The position numbers and the translations under genes were made by a program. A stretch of DNA of 64,000 bases from Acinetobacter sp. Ac_5812 (GTDB lineage: Bacteria > Pseudomonadota > Gammaproteobacteria > Pseudomonadales > Moraxellaceae), in the NCBI RefSeq assembly GCF_013072695.1, contig NZ_LXUK01000009.1, forward strand, positions 172,352 to 236,351, in the 5' to 3' direction. Positions 44,602 to 54,782 of the stretch are shown one piece after another. How positions within the stretch are numbered: the first letter of the stretch is position 1; each line of letters begins with the position of its first letter. The notes beneath the pieces are model-generated. The model was not told where the DNA came from. It saw only the letters and a list, made by a program, of their open reading frames with translations, and ran no database searches.

Positions 44602-46620
44602 TTAAGATTTCACTTTAATTGCATTACATGCTGGTATTCTTTGGTCTGCAATACGGATACTTGCAGTTCCTTGGTACCCTTTTGCAAATGCACGTTCCTG
44701 AGCCGTTGGTTCAATAAACTTGCTCTTATCTGTTCCTTCTTTATCATAGATATTAATATACGTTGTGAGATATAGCGCAGAATTATTCAACCAAGAAACT
44801 GTATTATTTGCAAAGTTGGTTAAGTTAATCCCTGTCGCTTGTCCATTTAATAAATTATGCACATTAATTTTCGCACCACTGATATTCGTCTGACCATCTA
44901 AGGAGGTAAAATTTAAACCAAGTAACACGCCATCAATTGCGCCAAATTTTGGATTTGCAAAAATCATACGAACTGTAATCGACTTATCATTGGCTGAATA
45001 AAGTGCTCCACCTGTCGTACCCACTCGATATTGTGCTACACCATACTCATCAATATATGAACCATCTGCTTGTGGTTCTGCTTTAGCACAACTCCCAGAC
45101 ATATCTGTTGCTGTTGCATCCTTTTTAATATCAGTTCGAATATCGCCATGTTCATCAATCACAATCCCTAAATCTACTGGTGAGATACTCGCGTCCTGAA
45201 ATTTAAAGGTTAAAGTTGCATATAATGGGAATGCATAGCGCTGTCCAGATCGAACATTAGCTTCTGTAGTAAAAACATCTTTTGGTAAATAACTGGCTGG
45301 GTTAAGCCTATAGACATCAGTCACGCCTTTATAATTTACGCCAGCAATACTCTGCTGCCATAAACCTAAATCTTTTGCATTGTTAAATGGATCTGTAGAT
45401 TTAGCTTTCGTCAATTGTCGATAAACTGCTTCTGTACTAGCAATATTGGTTCCATTAATGAATTTACCTTGTGTTATTAGCACATCTTCGGCTGAATTAT
45501 TATTTAATGTAAAATGTAAAGGCTGACTTTGATTAACTTCTTGACTAATTATATTAAACCAATCTTTCTGTGCATTGACTTGCAACTTATCAGGTTTAGT
45601 ATTTGTAAGTAATACCATTGGTGGAGATACAATACTATTGGTAATAACGGGGCTACCTCGCCATTGTTGACCTTGACCAATGATATATCCTTGACGATCT
45701 GTCAGCAATTCAAAACGTCCCATCATGTGTCGTAAACTAGCACCTTTATCCTCTCCGATATTGAAACAGTCCTTATACAGCTCTCTATTACATCCGAAAA
45801 AACCATCTGGGGCTACACCACTCCCCTCGTTGGGTACTTCAACAGTTGTACCATTGCTGCCTGCTTTAAAAAGTGGAAGTTCTGCATACCATACGCCCAT
45901 ATTACTTAAATTGAGTAGCTGGGTAACTACAGCAAATGCTTGATCATCATTGACTTTACTAACATCCAACCATGGTTTTAAAATTTCGGCATATGCCCCA
46001 CTGCTTAATTCAGTACTCCCAATATCACGACTGATCGCAGCAAGCGTATTTTTCTTTTCCGTGGTGAACTCAATTGGTTGTATATCACCGATAATATTTA
46101 GATCATTTGTAATACTCTGACTCTGGAAAATTTTAACCAAAGCCATTGCGACTCTGATCGTATTATCACTCATACTTAAACTGGCCGGTGTTTGCCCCGT
46201 TAAACCCGACGCCAGATCAACGATACGAATACGTGTAGGTACTGCTGCCACTTTGATTTTGGTGATTTTATCTAACTGAATTGTACCTAAACTAATTTTC
46301 CGCGGGCTGTCAGCACCTTGTAAATAGAAAGTTATGGTATCTCCTAATTTACATGCGCCTGTAACAATATTGCTATCTAGCTTTGTAGCAAAGTGATTGA
46401 CCTTGTCACTACTACAATCAAAATTTAGACCTGCAACGGGATAATCTAATACAAACTGCAGACAATCATCCGCCGTCACATTACAGCTGGTATTAGAAGT
46501 AACACCTGTTACTCCTTTGGTTGGATCCTCATTGATTTTAGTACTTTCACTACCACAACCATGTAAAAAAATAGCCAACGTTGAAAAAGCAAATGGCAAT
46601 AATATTTTTTTATTCATCAT
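44602..46620 (-). CDS. filF: FilF, putative pilus-system lipoprotein
   Basis: Last gene of the fil cluster. A 672-residue lipoprotein with lipobox IFLHGCG (Cys22). The mature part is long, Asn/Thr-rich and beta-like, with no enzyme motif; stretches such as GYIIGQGQQWRGSPVI and a Cys pair near the C terminus are seen. AGGA precedes the ATG pair. The fil genes are annotated as a pilus system in Acinetobacter, but the cluster has no pilin-usher or type IV machinery. Surface exposure through lipid anchoring is likely; function is unproven. Confidence 0.82.
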   Translation of the reverse strand: MMNKKILLPFAFSTLAIFLHGCGSESTKINEDPTKGVTGVTSNTSCNVTADDCLQFVLDYPVAGLNFDCSSDKVNHFATKLDSNIVTGACKLGDTITFYLQGADSPRKISLGTIQLDKITKIKVAAVPTRIRIVDLASGLTGQTPASLSMSDNTIRVAMALVKIFQSQSITNDLNIIGDIQPIEFTTEKKNTLAAISRDIGSTELSSGAYAEILKPWLDVSKVNDDQAFAVVTQLLNLSNMGVWYAELPLFKAGSNGTTVEVPNEGSGVAPDGFFGCNRELYKDCFNIGEDKGASLRHMMGRFELLTDRQGYIIGQGQQWRGSPVITNSIVSPPMVLLTNTKPDKLQVNAQKDWFNIISQEVNQSQPLHFTLNNNSAEDVLITQGKFINGTNIASTEAVYRQLTKAKSTDPFNNAKDLGLWQQSIAGVNYKGVTDVYRLNPASYLPKDVFTTEANVRSGQRYAFPLYATLTFKFQDASISPVDLGIVIDEHGDIRTDIKKDATATDMSGSCAKAEPQADGSYIDEYGVAQYRVGTTGGALYSANDKSITVRMIFANPKFGAIDGVLLGLNFTSLDGQTNISGAKINVHNLLNGQATGINLTNFANNTVSWLNNSALYLTTYINIYDKEGTDKSKFIEPTAQERAFAKGYQGTASIRIADQRIPACNAIKVKS

Positions 46621-46639
46621 TGATTCATCCTATCCGTAC

Positions 46640-47881
46640 TTACTGTAAAACAGAAATTCTTATCTGTCCTTGATTAGAGAGTTCTTGCTCAGAAACATCA
46701 ACTGCCGATGCTAATGGTGTCATCATCACATAACGAACATCTTTAGGTACTTTTATCACACCTTGAATAGCAGAGTGTTGCAACACTGTCGCTGCAGTTG
46801 TGCTATTTTTAAAACCACTGACACCCTCAGCAATACATCCTTTTTCATCGAGAAAAACAACCAGTGGCCAGTAATACACTGGTTTACTGTTATTAGAAGA
46901 ATATGAGTCAATCTGCATATATTGAATTGAGGTATCTAACTTCAAAAGCTCATATTCAAACTTTTCCTTTAGTGGCTTTCGAGGCCAAAGTCCAACATCT
47001 TTATTCAAAGTCAAAGTTTTGATCGACTTTTTATAATCTTCTAAAAAGCAGCGATCATTTTCAAAAGCAGCTTTTAGATCTTCACTCGATAAACTCACAT
47101 AGGTGCTAGATAACACGATTGGAGCTGCGGATTGCTGTGAACGATTCAATAATTTATCCAAAACTGACCGACTTACTCCTTTTTTTCGTTCAATCGTTTC
47201 TGTACGCCCAGTGCCGTCAGGTATCGTATAAAAGCGTTTTTTGCCATCGAGATTAAATTCTTGATTTTCTAAATATTCATTATTGACATAATCAACACCA
47301 TCAACCCGACTAAATCCATTAGATGAGATTGCCTCATCTGAAGTGCCTTGAGCTAACGGTGCTTTTTCTATCACAGCTGTGTTTTTTTCAACTGTTGGCT
47401 TCTCTATCCTCAATGAGCTTGTAGGTGCTTTACTCACTTTTGATTGCTCAACAGGTACAATCAGAGGCTTTGTTGTCCCCCTGTCCATCCTATCAGATGA
47501 ACCCATTGGTTCTATTTTATGCTGTTCTATCGTAGGTTTAGCACCTTCATCGGTGTTAATAGCCTTAGGCAGATTTTTTTGGGCCTCAACTGCTTGAGCA
47601 TATTCAATCTTTTGCTGTCCAATAGGCATGACAATCGTCTTTACCGTACTGGAATGGTCAATAGTTGGCTGAACCGTTTTTTCAGTAACAATTTCCTGTT
47701 TCTGCTTATTTGACTCTACTTCCTTTTTTTCGGCTCTCATCGGCACAATCATAGGACGACCATCTGGTCCAATAATTGTATAGAAACCATCTGCATAAAC
47801 AGCTGAAACACTTGATACCATTAAATAAAATAATGAAATAGCAAGTGTCGATTTTTTAGCCCTTTTCTTTTGCATTACCAT
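46640..47881 (-). CDS. filE: FilE, putative pilus assembly protein
   Basis: 413 residues with a signal peptide (about 1-31, ending SAVYA). The mature protein starts with DGFYTIIGPDGRPMIVPM, then a long, low-complexity Lys/Glu/Pro/Thr linker (about 50-190) that could span the periplasm, and a C-terminal folded domain (about 250-410) with CFLEDYKKSIKTL and PVYYWPLVVFLDEKGC. The Cys pair may form a disulfide. The start overlaps the filD stop by seven bases, so translation is coupled. The linker resembles TonB-like spacers, but no TonB motif is present. Confidence 0.8.
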   Translation of the reverse strand: MVMQKKRAKKSTLAISLFYLMVSSVSAVYADGFYTIIGPDGRPMIVPMRAEKKEVESNKQKQEIVTEKTVQPTIDHSSTVKTIVMPIGQQKIEYAQAVEAQKNLPKAINTDEGAKPTIEQHKIEPMGSSDRMDRGTTKPLIVPVEQSKVSKAPTSSLRIEKPTVEKNTAVIEKAPLAQGTSDEAISSNGFSRVDGVDYVNNEYLENQEFNLDGKKRFYTIPDGTGRTETIERKKGVSRSVLDKLLNRSQQSAAPIVLSSTYVSLSSEDLKAAFENDRCFLEDYKKSIKTLTLNKDVGLWPRKPLKEKFEYELLKLDTSIQYMQIDSYSSNNSKPVYYWPLVVFLDEKGCIAEGVSGFKNSTTAATVLQHSAIQGVIKVPKDVRYVMMTPLASAVDVSEQELSNQGQIRISVLQ

Positions 47882-49542
47882 CTTGTTCTGTAGTTAATCC
47901 CGAGTAAAGTGACTTTGGTATTTGTTTTTACATTTAAGCCCGCATACGGGTTGAGTAACAGGTTATTTACACCTGTCTGGTTGGAAAGGCTACTTGTATT
48001 TGCTGGAATATCATCACGACTACGTAAGAAACCTAATGATAAATCTAAGTCTGTATCCTGATCAAAACGATAACCAATGCCCAAACCAAACAATTGCGCA
48101 TTATTAATTGGTACCATGGTATTCCGTTTATCATCTGGAATCGAACTTGTACGCGGCTCATAGCCCATACGTAACTTCAAACGATCTGTCGCGGAATATT
48201 CAAAACCAATTCCCCAACGCCATGAAGACTGAAACTTCAATGGTAGAGAAAGTGAGCGATCTGTTACATCAGATGATAATAATTTAGCAACTTTTAACAG
48301 CGAAATTTGGCGATCAAATTCAAACCTAAATTTATCCCATGCTGAAAAGTCAGTCCATCCTAAATCAAAATTCATTTGCAGATCAGGTAATATTTTATAT
48401 TTAATCCCTGCTTTAAAATGTTGTGGATATTTAAAATCCATTGCTAATAAACCTGATTCTACAGCCGGCGCGTAACCAGGAAATCCTAAAATTGCAGCAA
48501 GAATTTGACCTGTAGCTGATGAATTAAGGCCTGCAATCAAATCTCTAGGTGCTTGAGCTACATTAATTAGATATTTCCCATGCAAACGCATTTTTGCTTC
48601 ACTTTGATATACCATACCAAAACTAAAATCATCAGTAGGTTCCCAAAGCAAACCTAAATTATAACTTGGACTTAGCGACTGCTCTAGTGATACATCTAGC
48701 GCGCCAACTTTACTAAATGGATTCATTCCCTCTTTAGCATTACACATACCAAATAGTAGAAGATCTGTAATAATGTCACCATTTTCTTTAAATGGTCCAC
48801 ATACCACCTCATCCACCATACGTAATACCCCAATTAATTCATTAGGGAAACGTAAGTCGGTTTTCATCGCAATCGCTTGATAGGACATTCCAAATGATGC
48901 CCCCAAGTATAAATTATCATTAACCTGATAACCAAATGAAGGTGACAAATAGGTAATACGCTCTAAGGCAACCTGTTGCCCCATATAGTTACTTGGATTA
49001 CCATCTTCTGCCCCAAAACCAGCAACTAGAGGTGCATAAATCGCAGTCGCATAAGTTACCTTTGAACCAGGAGGTTTATAAGAAATACCTGCTGTCGGCG
49101 CAACTAATGGGGAATTCGGTCCTAAATCGACAATCTTCTTCAAAACAGGGACATAAATACTGGCATATTCAACGTCCCCATTTACAGTACCTTTAAAATC
49201 AGTACAAATATTTGCATCAACTTCAGGTCCGTCATTACATACTAGCGGATCATCAGAATAACCAAAAACGTTATAACCCGCTGGTGCTGCATAGTCTCGC
49301 TTAATAGCAAAATTGGCGAGAATCCCTTGTACGTCAGTTTGCAAACCGTCCAGTTTAGCAAGTGCTGCAGGGTTGAAGTGAACTGCACTAATCCCAGGGG
49401 GATCTGCAGTAACTGCATTCCCTAATGATAAAGAACGCAAATCTACAGATAGGTCTTGTCCGAGTTGTGCATGGGTAGCACTCGATAGCCCAGCAAAAAA
49501 AATCGCTATCGTTAATGGACATAATTTAAGGTGTTTCACCAT
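47875..49542 (-). CDS. filD: FilD, FadL-like outer membrane protein
   Basis: 555-residue outer-membrane beta-barrel of the FadL/OmpP1 transport family: signal peptide (cleaved after THA), N-terminal hatch-like AVTADPPGISAVHFNPAAL, and many alternating beta strands with a terminal aromatic residue (NYRTRW). FadL proteins move hydrophobic compounds; within the fil cluster it may instead help pass a surface component. AAGGAG precedes ATG 49542 by eight bases, the best site of the cluster. Distance to filC is 12 bases. Confidence 0.86.
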   Translation of the reverse strand: MVKHLKLCPLTIAIFFAGLSSATHAQLGQDLSVDLRSLSLGNAVTADPPGISAVHFNPAALAKLDGLQTDVQGILANFAIKRDYAAPAGYNVFGYSDDPLVCNDGPEVDANICTDFKGTVNGDVEYASIYVPVLKKIVDLGPNSPLVAPTAGISYKPPGSKVTYATAIYAPLVAGFGAEDGNPSNYMGQQVALERITYLSPSFGYQVNDNLYLGASFGMSYQAIAMKTDLRFPNELIGVLRMVDEVVCGPFKENGDIITDLLLFGMCNAKEGMNPFSKVGALDVSLEQSLSPSYNLGLLWEPTDDFSFGMVYQSEAKMRLHGKYLINVAQAPRDLIAGLNSSATGQILAAILGFPGYAPAVESGLLAMDFKYPQHFKAGIKYKILPDLQMNFDLGWTDFSAWDKFRFEFDRQISLLKVAKLLSSDVTDRSLSLPLKFQSSWRWGIGFEYSATDRLKLRMGYEPRTSSIPDDKRNTMVPINNAQLFGLGIGYRFDQDTDLDLSLGFLRSRDDIPANTSSLSNQTGVNNLLLNPYAGLNVKTNTKVTLLGINYRTRW

Positions 49543-49554
49543 TATTACATCTCC

Positions 49555-50715
49555 TTAACGAGCTTTTTTACCAAAACCTATGATATCAAGCGGGAAAGAT
49601 AGGCCTAGTGATACATCTGGCGCATCTTCCGTTAAGCCGATCCCAACAGTACCATTGACAATTGTTTCAGGTGATACACGCACCCCTAAAGCAAATGACA
49701 GCATTGCACTACTCTGGTCAGCAGATTTATAGCTCTCATCATTCTCAAAATAGAATTTCGCACCTGTATTAAAGCTTTGCTGATATGACATGGTTAAAGA
49801 CACATCATAGTTAAACGAATATGCAAAACCGAAAGAGAAACCGCCACTCAAACCTGGTTCGAAACTTTCTAAAACTCGGCTTCCTCTCAATTGATTCAGA
49901 CCAGACTCTTTCAAACCATAATTAGTTGAAACCGATGCAAACAAGACCACAGGATCAATATACTTTCGCGTGCTCGCTCCTGCTCCAACAGAATAATACC
50001 CTTTACCCGTTGAGAGTTCATCCACACCCACTTCATAAGGACTATCTCCTGTTTTAGTCGATAGACTACCAAAGAGTACTAATGGTAAGCGGCCCTGTTT
50101 TAATGGAAACGGTTCCCAACGTGCACCAAAGTTAATATCGCCCAAACCTGCAGTTGTTTGGTCTTGTAATAAATCTTTTTTCGCAACAAAAGGCAATGAT
50201 GCAGATAAAGTGACGTTGTCCAATAAACCATATTGGACCGTAAACGTATTGGTTAAAGTATGGTTAGCATCTTCCTCAACCCGTAATCTTGATAGAGAAC
50301 TATTACTATCACTCATAGCCAAATCAAGGCGGCTATCACGATAGTAGGTATAATCAATATCATAATAAGATGAAAAAATACCTTTTTTAATTAATGAATA
50401 TTGACGCTCATTTGAAGTGAATACTTCTTGTAAATTTGTTTCTTGAGTTGCGTCATTTTCTTTTTTCTGTAAAGCACTTGCAGCTTGATCAGCCTGACTT
50501 CCTTCAGCAACCGAGCTACTTTCCACAACAGGATTTGCTGGACTTTCAGCAATCGTATTCCCCTGTACATCCGCTACCGACACCTGACCTGTCTCAGATG
50601 TGACTGGGTCGGTAGTAGGTTGTTGTTCTGCTGCGTAAAGTGTTGATGTGATAGCACTTAAACTTAAGGCTAACACACTCATTTTCATCCATGTATGATT
50701 CATTTTACTTTGCAT
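49555..50715 (-). CDS. filC: FilC, outer membrane protein
   Basis: 386 residues. A signal peptide (about 1-29, ending TLYA) is followed by an acidic linker (about 30-100) and a beta-barrel-like C-terminal domain of amphipathic strands (LTNTFTVQYGLLDNVTLSASLPFVAK; SVGAGASTRKYIDPVVLFASVS). It resembles outer-membrane transporters of phenol-degradation type barrels only loosely. The first ATG (50715) has a poor ribosome site; the ATG at 50703 is also possible. No pilus motif is evident. Confidence 0.78.
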   Translation of the reverse strand: MQSKMNHTWMKMSVLALSLSAITSTLYAAEQQPTTDPVTSETGQVSVADVQGNTIAESPANPVVESSSVAEGSQADQAASALQKKENDATQETNLQEVFTSNERQYSLIKKGIFSSYYDIDYTYYRDSRLDLAMSDSNSSLSRLRVEEDANHTLTNTFTVQYGLLDNVTLSASLPFVAKKDLLQDQTTAGLGDINFGARWEPFPLKQGRLPLVLFGSLSTKTGDSPYEVGVDELSTGKGYYSVGAGASTRKYIDPVVLFASVSTNYGLKESGLNQLRGSRVLESFEPGLSGGFSFGFAYSFNYDVSLTMSYQQSFNTGAKFYFENDESYKSADQSSAMLSFALGVRVSPETIVNGTVGIGLTEDAPDVSLGLSFPLDIIGFGKKAR

Positions 50716-50748
50716 CCTATTACATTAATTTTACTGATTTTTCTAAAC

Positions 50749-51582
50749 TTATTTCCGCTTGTAATATAAGCGCATATATGTCGTTATCGGTTGGTTATAC
50801 GTTGCTGAATTGGTATCTGAATCCAATACCTTACGCATGGTTGAAGCTTTGTCAGCAAGGCGTTCAAACTTTTGCGTTGGGAACTGAATTTCAGCAAGGG
50901 CATATCGATTTACTGTTGCATCCTCTACATGACGCATATCTGCATCTTGCAATGCCAATAGATTCTTTTGGTATTGTTGAGGAATATCAACAATAAATAA
51001 TGTATTGTTGTCCCATATTTCTTTAAACCGAGATTCATCAAAGCTGATATTGCCAAGTGCAGGATCAGCAACATAAACCCTTCCATCTTTATATGCTTTA
51101 TATACGACAAAATGTTTAAAACCAGCATACGTAATTGGTACAATCGCGGGTTGTTTTAATGCTGTAAGATCTGAAAACTCTCCACGATATCCCCCACTAT
51201 TAATCCCTAAAGCAGAAACAAAACGCTTCATATCAAGTAAAGAAAAACTTCGGCGTTCAATAATACGCTGGTATTCTCCGTATTGGAGTAAACCACTCAT
51301 GGTTTGCTGTTCTGTAAGACGCAAACCACCATAGCCATTTAATAATGTAGTTAATGCTGCAGAACCACAACTATAATCATAAGCCTGACGTACAATCCCT
51401 CGGAATTGCTCCTCTACAGCTGGCTTAATCACAACTGATTCGCGATGATTCCGTGTAAAAGAAGGATAACGAGAATCCATGGTTTCTGTGTAATACACAG
51501 TCCCCGCTGGTTTTTTTTCTATTTCAAAGGCTTGCGTTGTAAAGTAATACATCAATGCCGAGCCTAAAGCGATCTCTAACAT
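50749..51582 (-). CDS. filB: FilB, C39-family cysteine peptidase
   Basis: 277-residue protein with an N-terminal hydrophobic segment and a papain-like C39 domain (about 55-205). Catalytic residues are visible: Cys in QAYDYSCGSAALTTLL (about 71), His in FKHFVVYK (about 160) and Asp in VADPALGN (about 175). C39 peptidases cleave double-glycine leaders, but here there is no ABC transporter. The likely location is the periplasm, and FilA or another fil protein is the obvious candidate substrate. AAAGAGA precedes ATG 51582. A 270-base gap with a terminator separates it from filA. Confidence 0.85.
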   Translation of the reverse strand: MLEIALGSALMYYFTTQAFEIEKKPAGTVYYTETMDSRYPSFTRNHRESVVIKPAVEEQFRGIVRQAYDYSCGSAALTTLLNGYGGLRLTEQQTMSGLLQYGEYQRIIERRSFSLLDMKRFVSALGINSGGYRGEFSDLTALKQPAIVPITYAGFKHFVVYKAYKDGRVYVADPALGNISFDESRFKEIWDNNTLFIVDIPQQYQKNLLALQDADMRHVEDATVNRYALAEIQFPTQKFERLADKASTMRKVLDSDTNSATYNQPITTYMRLYYKRK

Positions 51583-51813
51583 AAGTCTCTTTTTCTAACA
51601 ATGGCAGCACTTGCCTTATTCATTTTATTTTTAGTGTCAATGACACTCCATCCCTGCAAATTGAAGATACCTTTTTTTATAAGAAAATACATCTTTTTTT
51701 TAGTTTTTTTTGACGAAATGTAAGAGAAAATACAATTGAGTAATAATTTAATAGATTATCGTGACTAAAGTTACATTAAAAAATGTAAATCACCTTTTAT
51801 TCTTGATATAAAT

Positions 51814-51838
51814 AAAAAAAGCGCACTATGTGCGCTTT
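51814..51838 (-). terminator. Terminator between filA and filB
   Basis: GCGCAC / GTGCGC stem with AAA/TTT extensions and a run of seven T on the minus strand, 15 bases after filA. It probably limits read-through into filBCDEF, so that filA is made in excess. Confidence 0.85.
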
Positions 51839-51852
51839 CTTTATTTATAGGT

Positions 51853-52917
51853 TTAGTGACCAGAAATTGTAATCATAGAACCTTTTACGTTTGCTGTACC
51901 GTCGTTGTAGTAAGTCTGCATGCCTTGAACTTCAACATCACCAATTGATTTAGCTGCACCACTTCCTAAATGAACGCCTTTGATATATACATCAGTTGCT
52001 GGAGTCGTAGCACCAGAACCTGTAATAATACGTAAGTAACCGTTACTTGTATCAGTTTTACCAACTACGCTTACCTTAGCATTGACTGTTAAGTCAGCAC
52101 CACTCGCATCTGCAACTTTAATGCTATCCAATTGAATTACACCAGCAGCACGGTTAGCAGCGCTAGAGCCTGTTCCATCACTACCAGTTGGTTTTGTAGA
52201 GTTATCAATAATGCCAAGGTTTTTAATTTCCAAACCACCGATCATTTTTGTATCCAATACAATCATAGCACCTTGAGGAGCAGCACCTAATTGAATGTTT
52301 GCAGAAGTTCTACCTGTTTTCAATGTTAAACCAGATAAAATTGCATTGTAATTAGAACCCGTGCCAGAATCTTTCGCACCACGACGAACCGCAGTTGTGC
52401 TTGGAGCATTTGATTCAGATACACCAATTTCACCGATGTAGATATCTAGACCAGAAACTGCAGCTGCAACGTTAAGAAATGCGCCATTAGTACCTGTACC
52501 TTTATCTGTATCAATCGACAGATCAGCAAGGTTATGTGAAGCTAACGCACGAGTATCATCAACATCAGTTGCATTAAGCATTGGAGCAGTAATTACGATA
52601 CCATTCGTTGAGTTTAAATTTGTTGCACTCGGAGCTAAGCCATTACCCTTAATGACAATCGCGCCTGAAGAAGTTGTTGTAGCTGTACCTGTACCGCCCA
52701 CAATAGCTGTACCATTCAAGGTTGCAGTAGTAGATAAACCATCATTATCATGGATTAAAACTTTTTCAATTTCAATCTTAGAAATACCAATACCAATATT
52801 GATACCATCTTGACCTGTTGCAGCGCTTAGTGCAGCATCATCCATTGACTGCATAGCCATTGCATTTGCGCTAATCGCCATTGAAGAAACTAAAGCTAGT
52901 TTAGTAAACATTTTCAT
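51853..52917 (-). CDS. filA: FilA, DUF6160 family exported protein
   Basis: 354-residue exported protein, first gene of the fil cluster. Signal peptide about 1-20 (ending ANA), then the family hallmark MDDAALSAATGQDGINIGIGI. The rest is rich in Gly, Thr, Ser, Ala and Asn, with few charged residues and few aromatic residues, the composition of a surface filament or beta-solenoid. GGGAGAG lies ahead of ATG 52917. It has its own terminator, typical of an abundant structural subunit followed by accessory genes. Pilus or filament role is the annotated guess for the family; it is not proven. Confidence 0.84.
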   Translation of the reverse strand: MKMFTKLALVSSMAISANAMAMQSMDDAALSAATGQDGINIGIGISKIEIEKVLIHDNDGLSTTATLNGTAIVGGTGTATTTSSGAIVIKGNGLAPSATNLNSTNGIVITAPMLNATDVDDTRALASHNLADLSIDTDKGTGTNGAFLNVAAAVSGLDIYIGEIGVSESNAPSTTAVRRGAKDSGTGSNYNAILSGLTLKTGRTSANIQLGAAPQGAMIVLDTKMIGGLEIKNLGIIDNSTKPTGSDGTGSSAANRAAGVIQLDSIKVADASGADLTVNAKVSVVGKTDTSNGYLRIITGSGATTPATDVYIKGVHLGSGAAKSIGDVEVQGMQTYYNDGTANVKGSMITISGH

Positions 52918-53400
52918 TGAGCACTCTCCCAAGAGCATTTATTTTTTGACTTACACTACTCTAAACTGTTCACGGTCGTTTTATTCTTAAATGACAACTT
53001 GAACTTCCAATCCTTGAGTAGTTCGCTTAGCAATTACTAAATTACCTGTTTGTTATTTTATGTTCAACTCCTGTTAACCGTTTTTTATCCACAAACCGAC
53101 AAACGGCATATAAAACACACAACACTCCATCCATCAAAAAAATATGACAACACTATGTAATTTTTGATTTTTTTAATAAAATAATTTTGTATATAAATAA
53201 TAAAGTTTGGCGATGCTCCGTTTATCCCTATCCAAATACGTATAAGAAGTGTTAACAAAAGTGCTTTTTTATTCTAATTTGATAAATACATCATTTATTT
53301 GATCTAAGGAATCTTTGCTCCAAAGCATCCGTTTTTTCATCAAACAGTAGGATAAACATCAGTTTGATATTTTTGGATGTAGTACAATTTCTCTCTTCAA
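52918..53400. other. Divergent intergenic region filA / pabB
   Basis: A 483-base, very AT-rich gap. I see no gene. A single perfect DnaA-box-like TTATCCACA occurs at 53085-53093. No sigma-54 or clear sigma-70 promoter could be assigned to filA. Confidence 0.45.
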
Positions 53401-54768
53401 ATGTACAACCAGTATTTCCGTTTTATGTCTTATTTTCAGCAAAAGCTTAACACGCAACTCACTTCTACATTTGAGCTTCTGTCCCGACTGTTTGATTTGA
53501 CTGGATTAGTTTATTTACATGACCAAGGTACACCTGTTATTGCATTTTTACCCAAAGAGTTTTTAATTTTTCAGCAATATAATCTTCAACAATTTCAACA
53601 AATACAATTCAATCAATATCAAATCAAATCAGAAGTATGCTCTCTCCTAGACTTCTCTCAGTTTGATGGCACCTCCTCTTCTGATCATCCTGATGGATTT
53701 TATGGTGGATATATTGGTTTCTTTAGTTATGACTATAGTGCAGATCAATTTACAACAATTGATGCACGTCCACAGCCAAGTTTTTTCTTGGGTCAATACA
53801 CTAGCTTTTTAAAGTTTCAGCAAGGTGAATGGTACTTTTATAGTGATGAAGTTCAGGCTAAGAGTATCTATCAACACATTTCCGATTTGATCAATACACC
53901 AAAACAACTCAATGCACTGTCTTTAAATCAGCAATGCCACCCTCGTTGGACGAAACAGCAGTACTCCACTGCATTCAACCAAGTTCAGGAGTACATCAAA
54001 GCAGGCGATTGTTATCAAATTAATCTGACTCAAGAATTTACAGCAAATGTACAAGGCTCATTATTAAGCCGTGCCCATGATTTATGGGAACTCACTCAAG
54101 CACCTTATGCAGGTTATCTTAAAATCAATGATTTTGAATTGCTTAGTTGCTCTCCTGAACTCTTTATTGAGTTTAAAAACAATCGAGAAATTAAAACACG
54201 TCCAATCAAAGGCACCATGCCACGTTTTGACGATCCACAACAAGATCAGATCTCAAAGGATAAACTCAGCCACTCTGAAAAAGATCAGGCTGAGAATGTC
54301 ATGATTGTCGATTTGCTCCGCAATGACTTGAGTGTCTATGCTGAGACAGGCTCTGTTGAAACAACCAAATTATTTGAAATTGAAAGCTTTAATCAAGTCC
54401 ATCATATGGTCAGCGAGATTACGGCAATCTTAAAAGCAGAAATCAATCCAATGCAGATGCTATTGTCTGCCCTCCCTGGGGGGTCGATTACAGGTGCACC
54501 CAAAATTAGGGCGATGCAAATCATTGAAGAATTGGAAGGTGCACCACGAGGTGCCTATTGTGGCAGCTTAGGTTATTTTAATTTCGATGGTACAGGTTGT
54601 TGGAATATCTTGATTCGTAGTATTCAAAAATATCAGGACCAATTATCCATGTGGGCGGGTGGCGGCATCACCATTGCCTCTGATGCAGAAGCAGAATATC
54701 AAGAATGCTTTGATAAAGTTTCTGCCATGCTTGATTTACTCAATACATGGCAGGCTTCTGAACAGTAA
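53401..54768 (+). CDS. pabB: Aminodeoxychorismate synthase component I
   Basis: Converts chorismate and ammonia (from PabA) to 4-amino-4-deoxychorismate for folate synthesis. 455 residues; the chorismate-binding domain is in the C-terminal two thirds. The PIKGTMPR motif carries the Lys typical of PabB rather than anthranilate synthase, followed by ENVMIVDLLRNDL, PGGSITGAPK and GYFNFDGTGCWNI. Start ATG 53401 or an ATG eight codons later. It ends 14 bases from hisC, which is convergent. No pabA or pabC is adjacent. Confidence 0.94.
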   Translation: MYNQYFRFMSYFQQKLNTQLTSTFELLSRLFDLTGLVYLHDQGTPVIAFLPKEFLIFQQYNLQQFQQIQFNQYQIKSEVCSLLDFSQFDGTSSSDHPDGFYGGYIGFFSYDYSADQFTTIDARPQPSFFLGQYTSFLKFQQGEWYFYSDEVQAKSIYQHISDLINTPKQLNALSLNQQCHPRWTKQQYSTAFNQVQEYIKAGDCYQINLTQEFTANVQGSLLSRAHDLWELTQAPYAGYLKINDFELLSCSPELFIEFKNNREIKTRPIKGTMPRFDDPQQDQISKDKLSHSEKDQAENVMIVDLLRNDLSVYAETGSVETTKLFEIESFNQVHHMVSEITAILKAEINPMQMLLSALPGGSITGAPKIRAMQIIEELEGAPRGAYCGSLGYFNFDGTGCWNILIRSIQKYQDQLSMWAGGGITIASDAEAEYQECFDKVSAMLDLLNTWQASEQ

Positions 54769-54782
54769 ACTTCAATATCGAT

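Noticed and set aside
53085..53093. Single perfect DnaA box upstream of filA
   Set aside because: An isolated nine-base match in a very AT-rich gap is expected by chance; there is no cluster.
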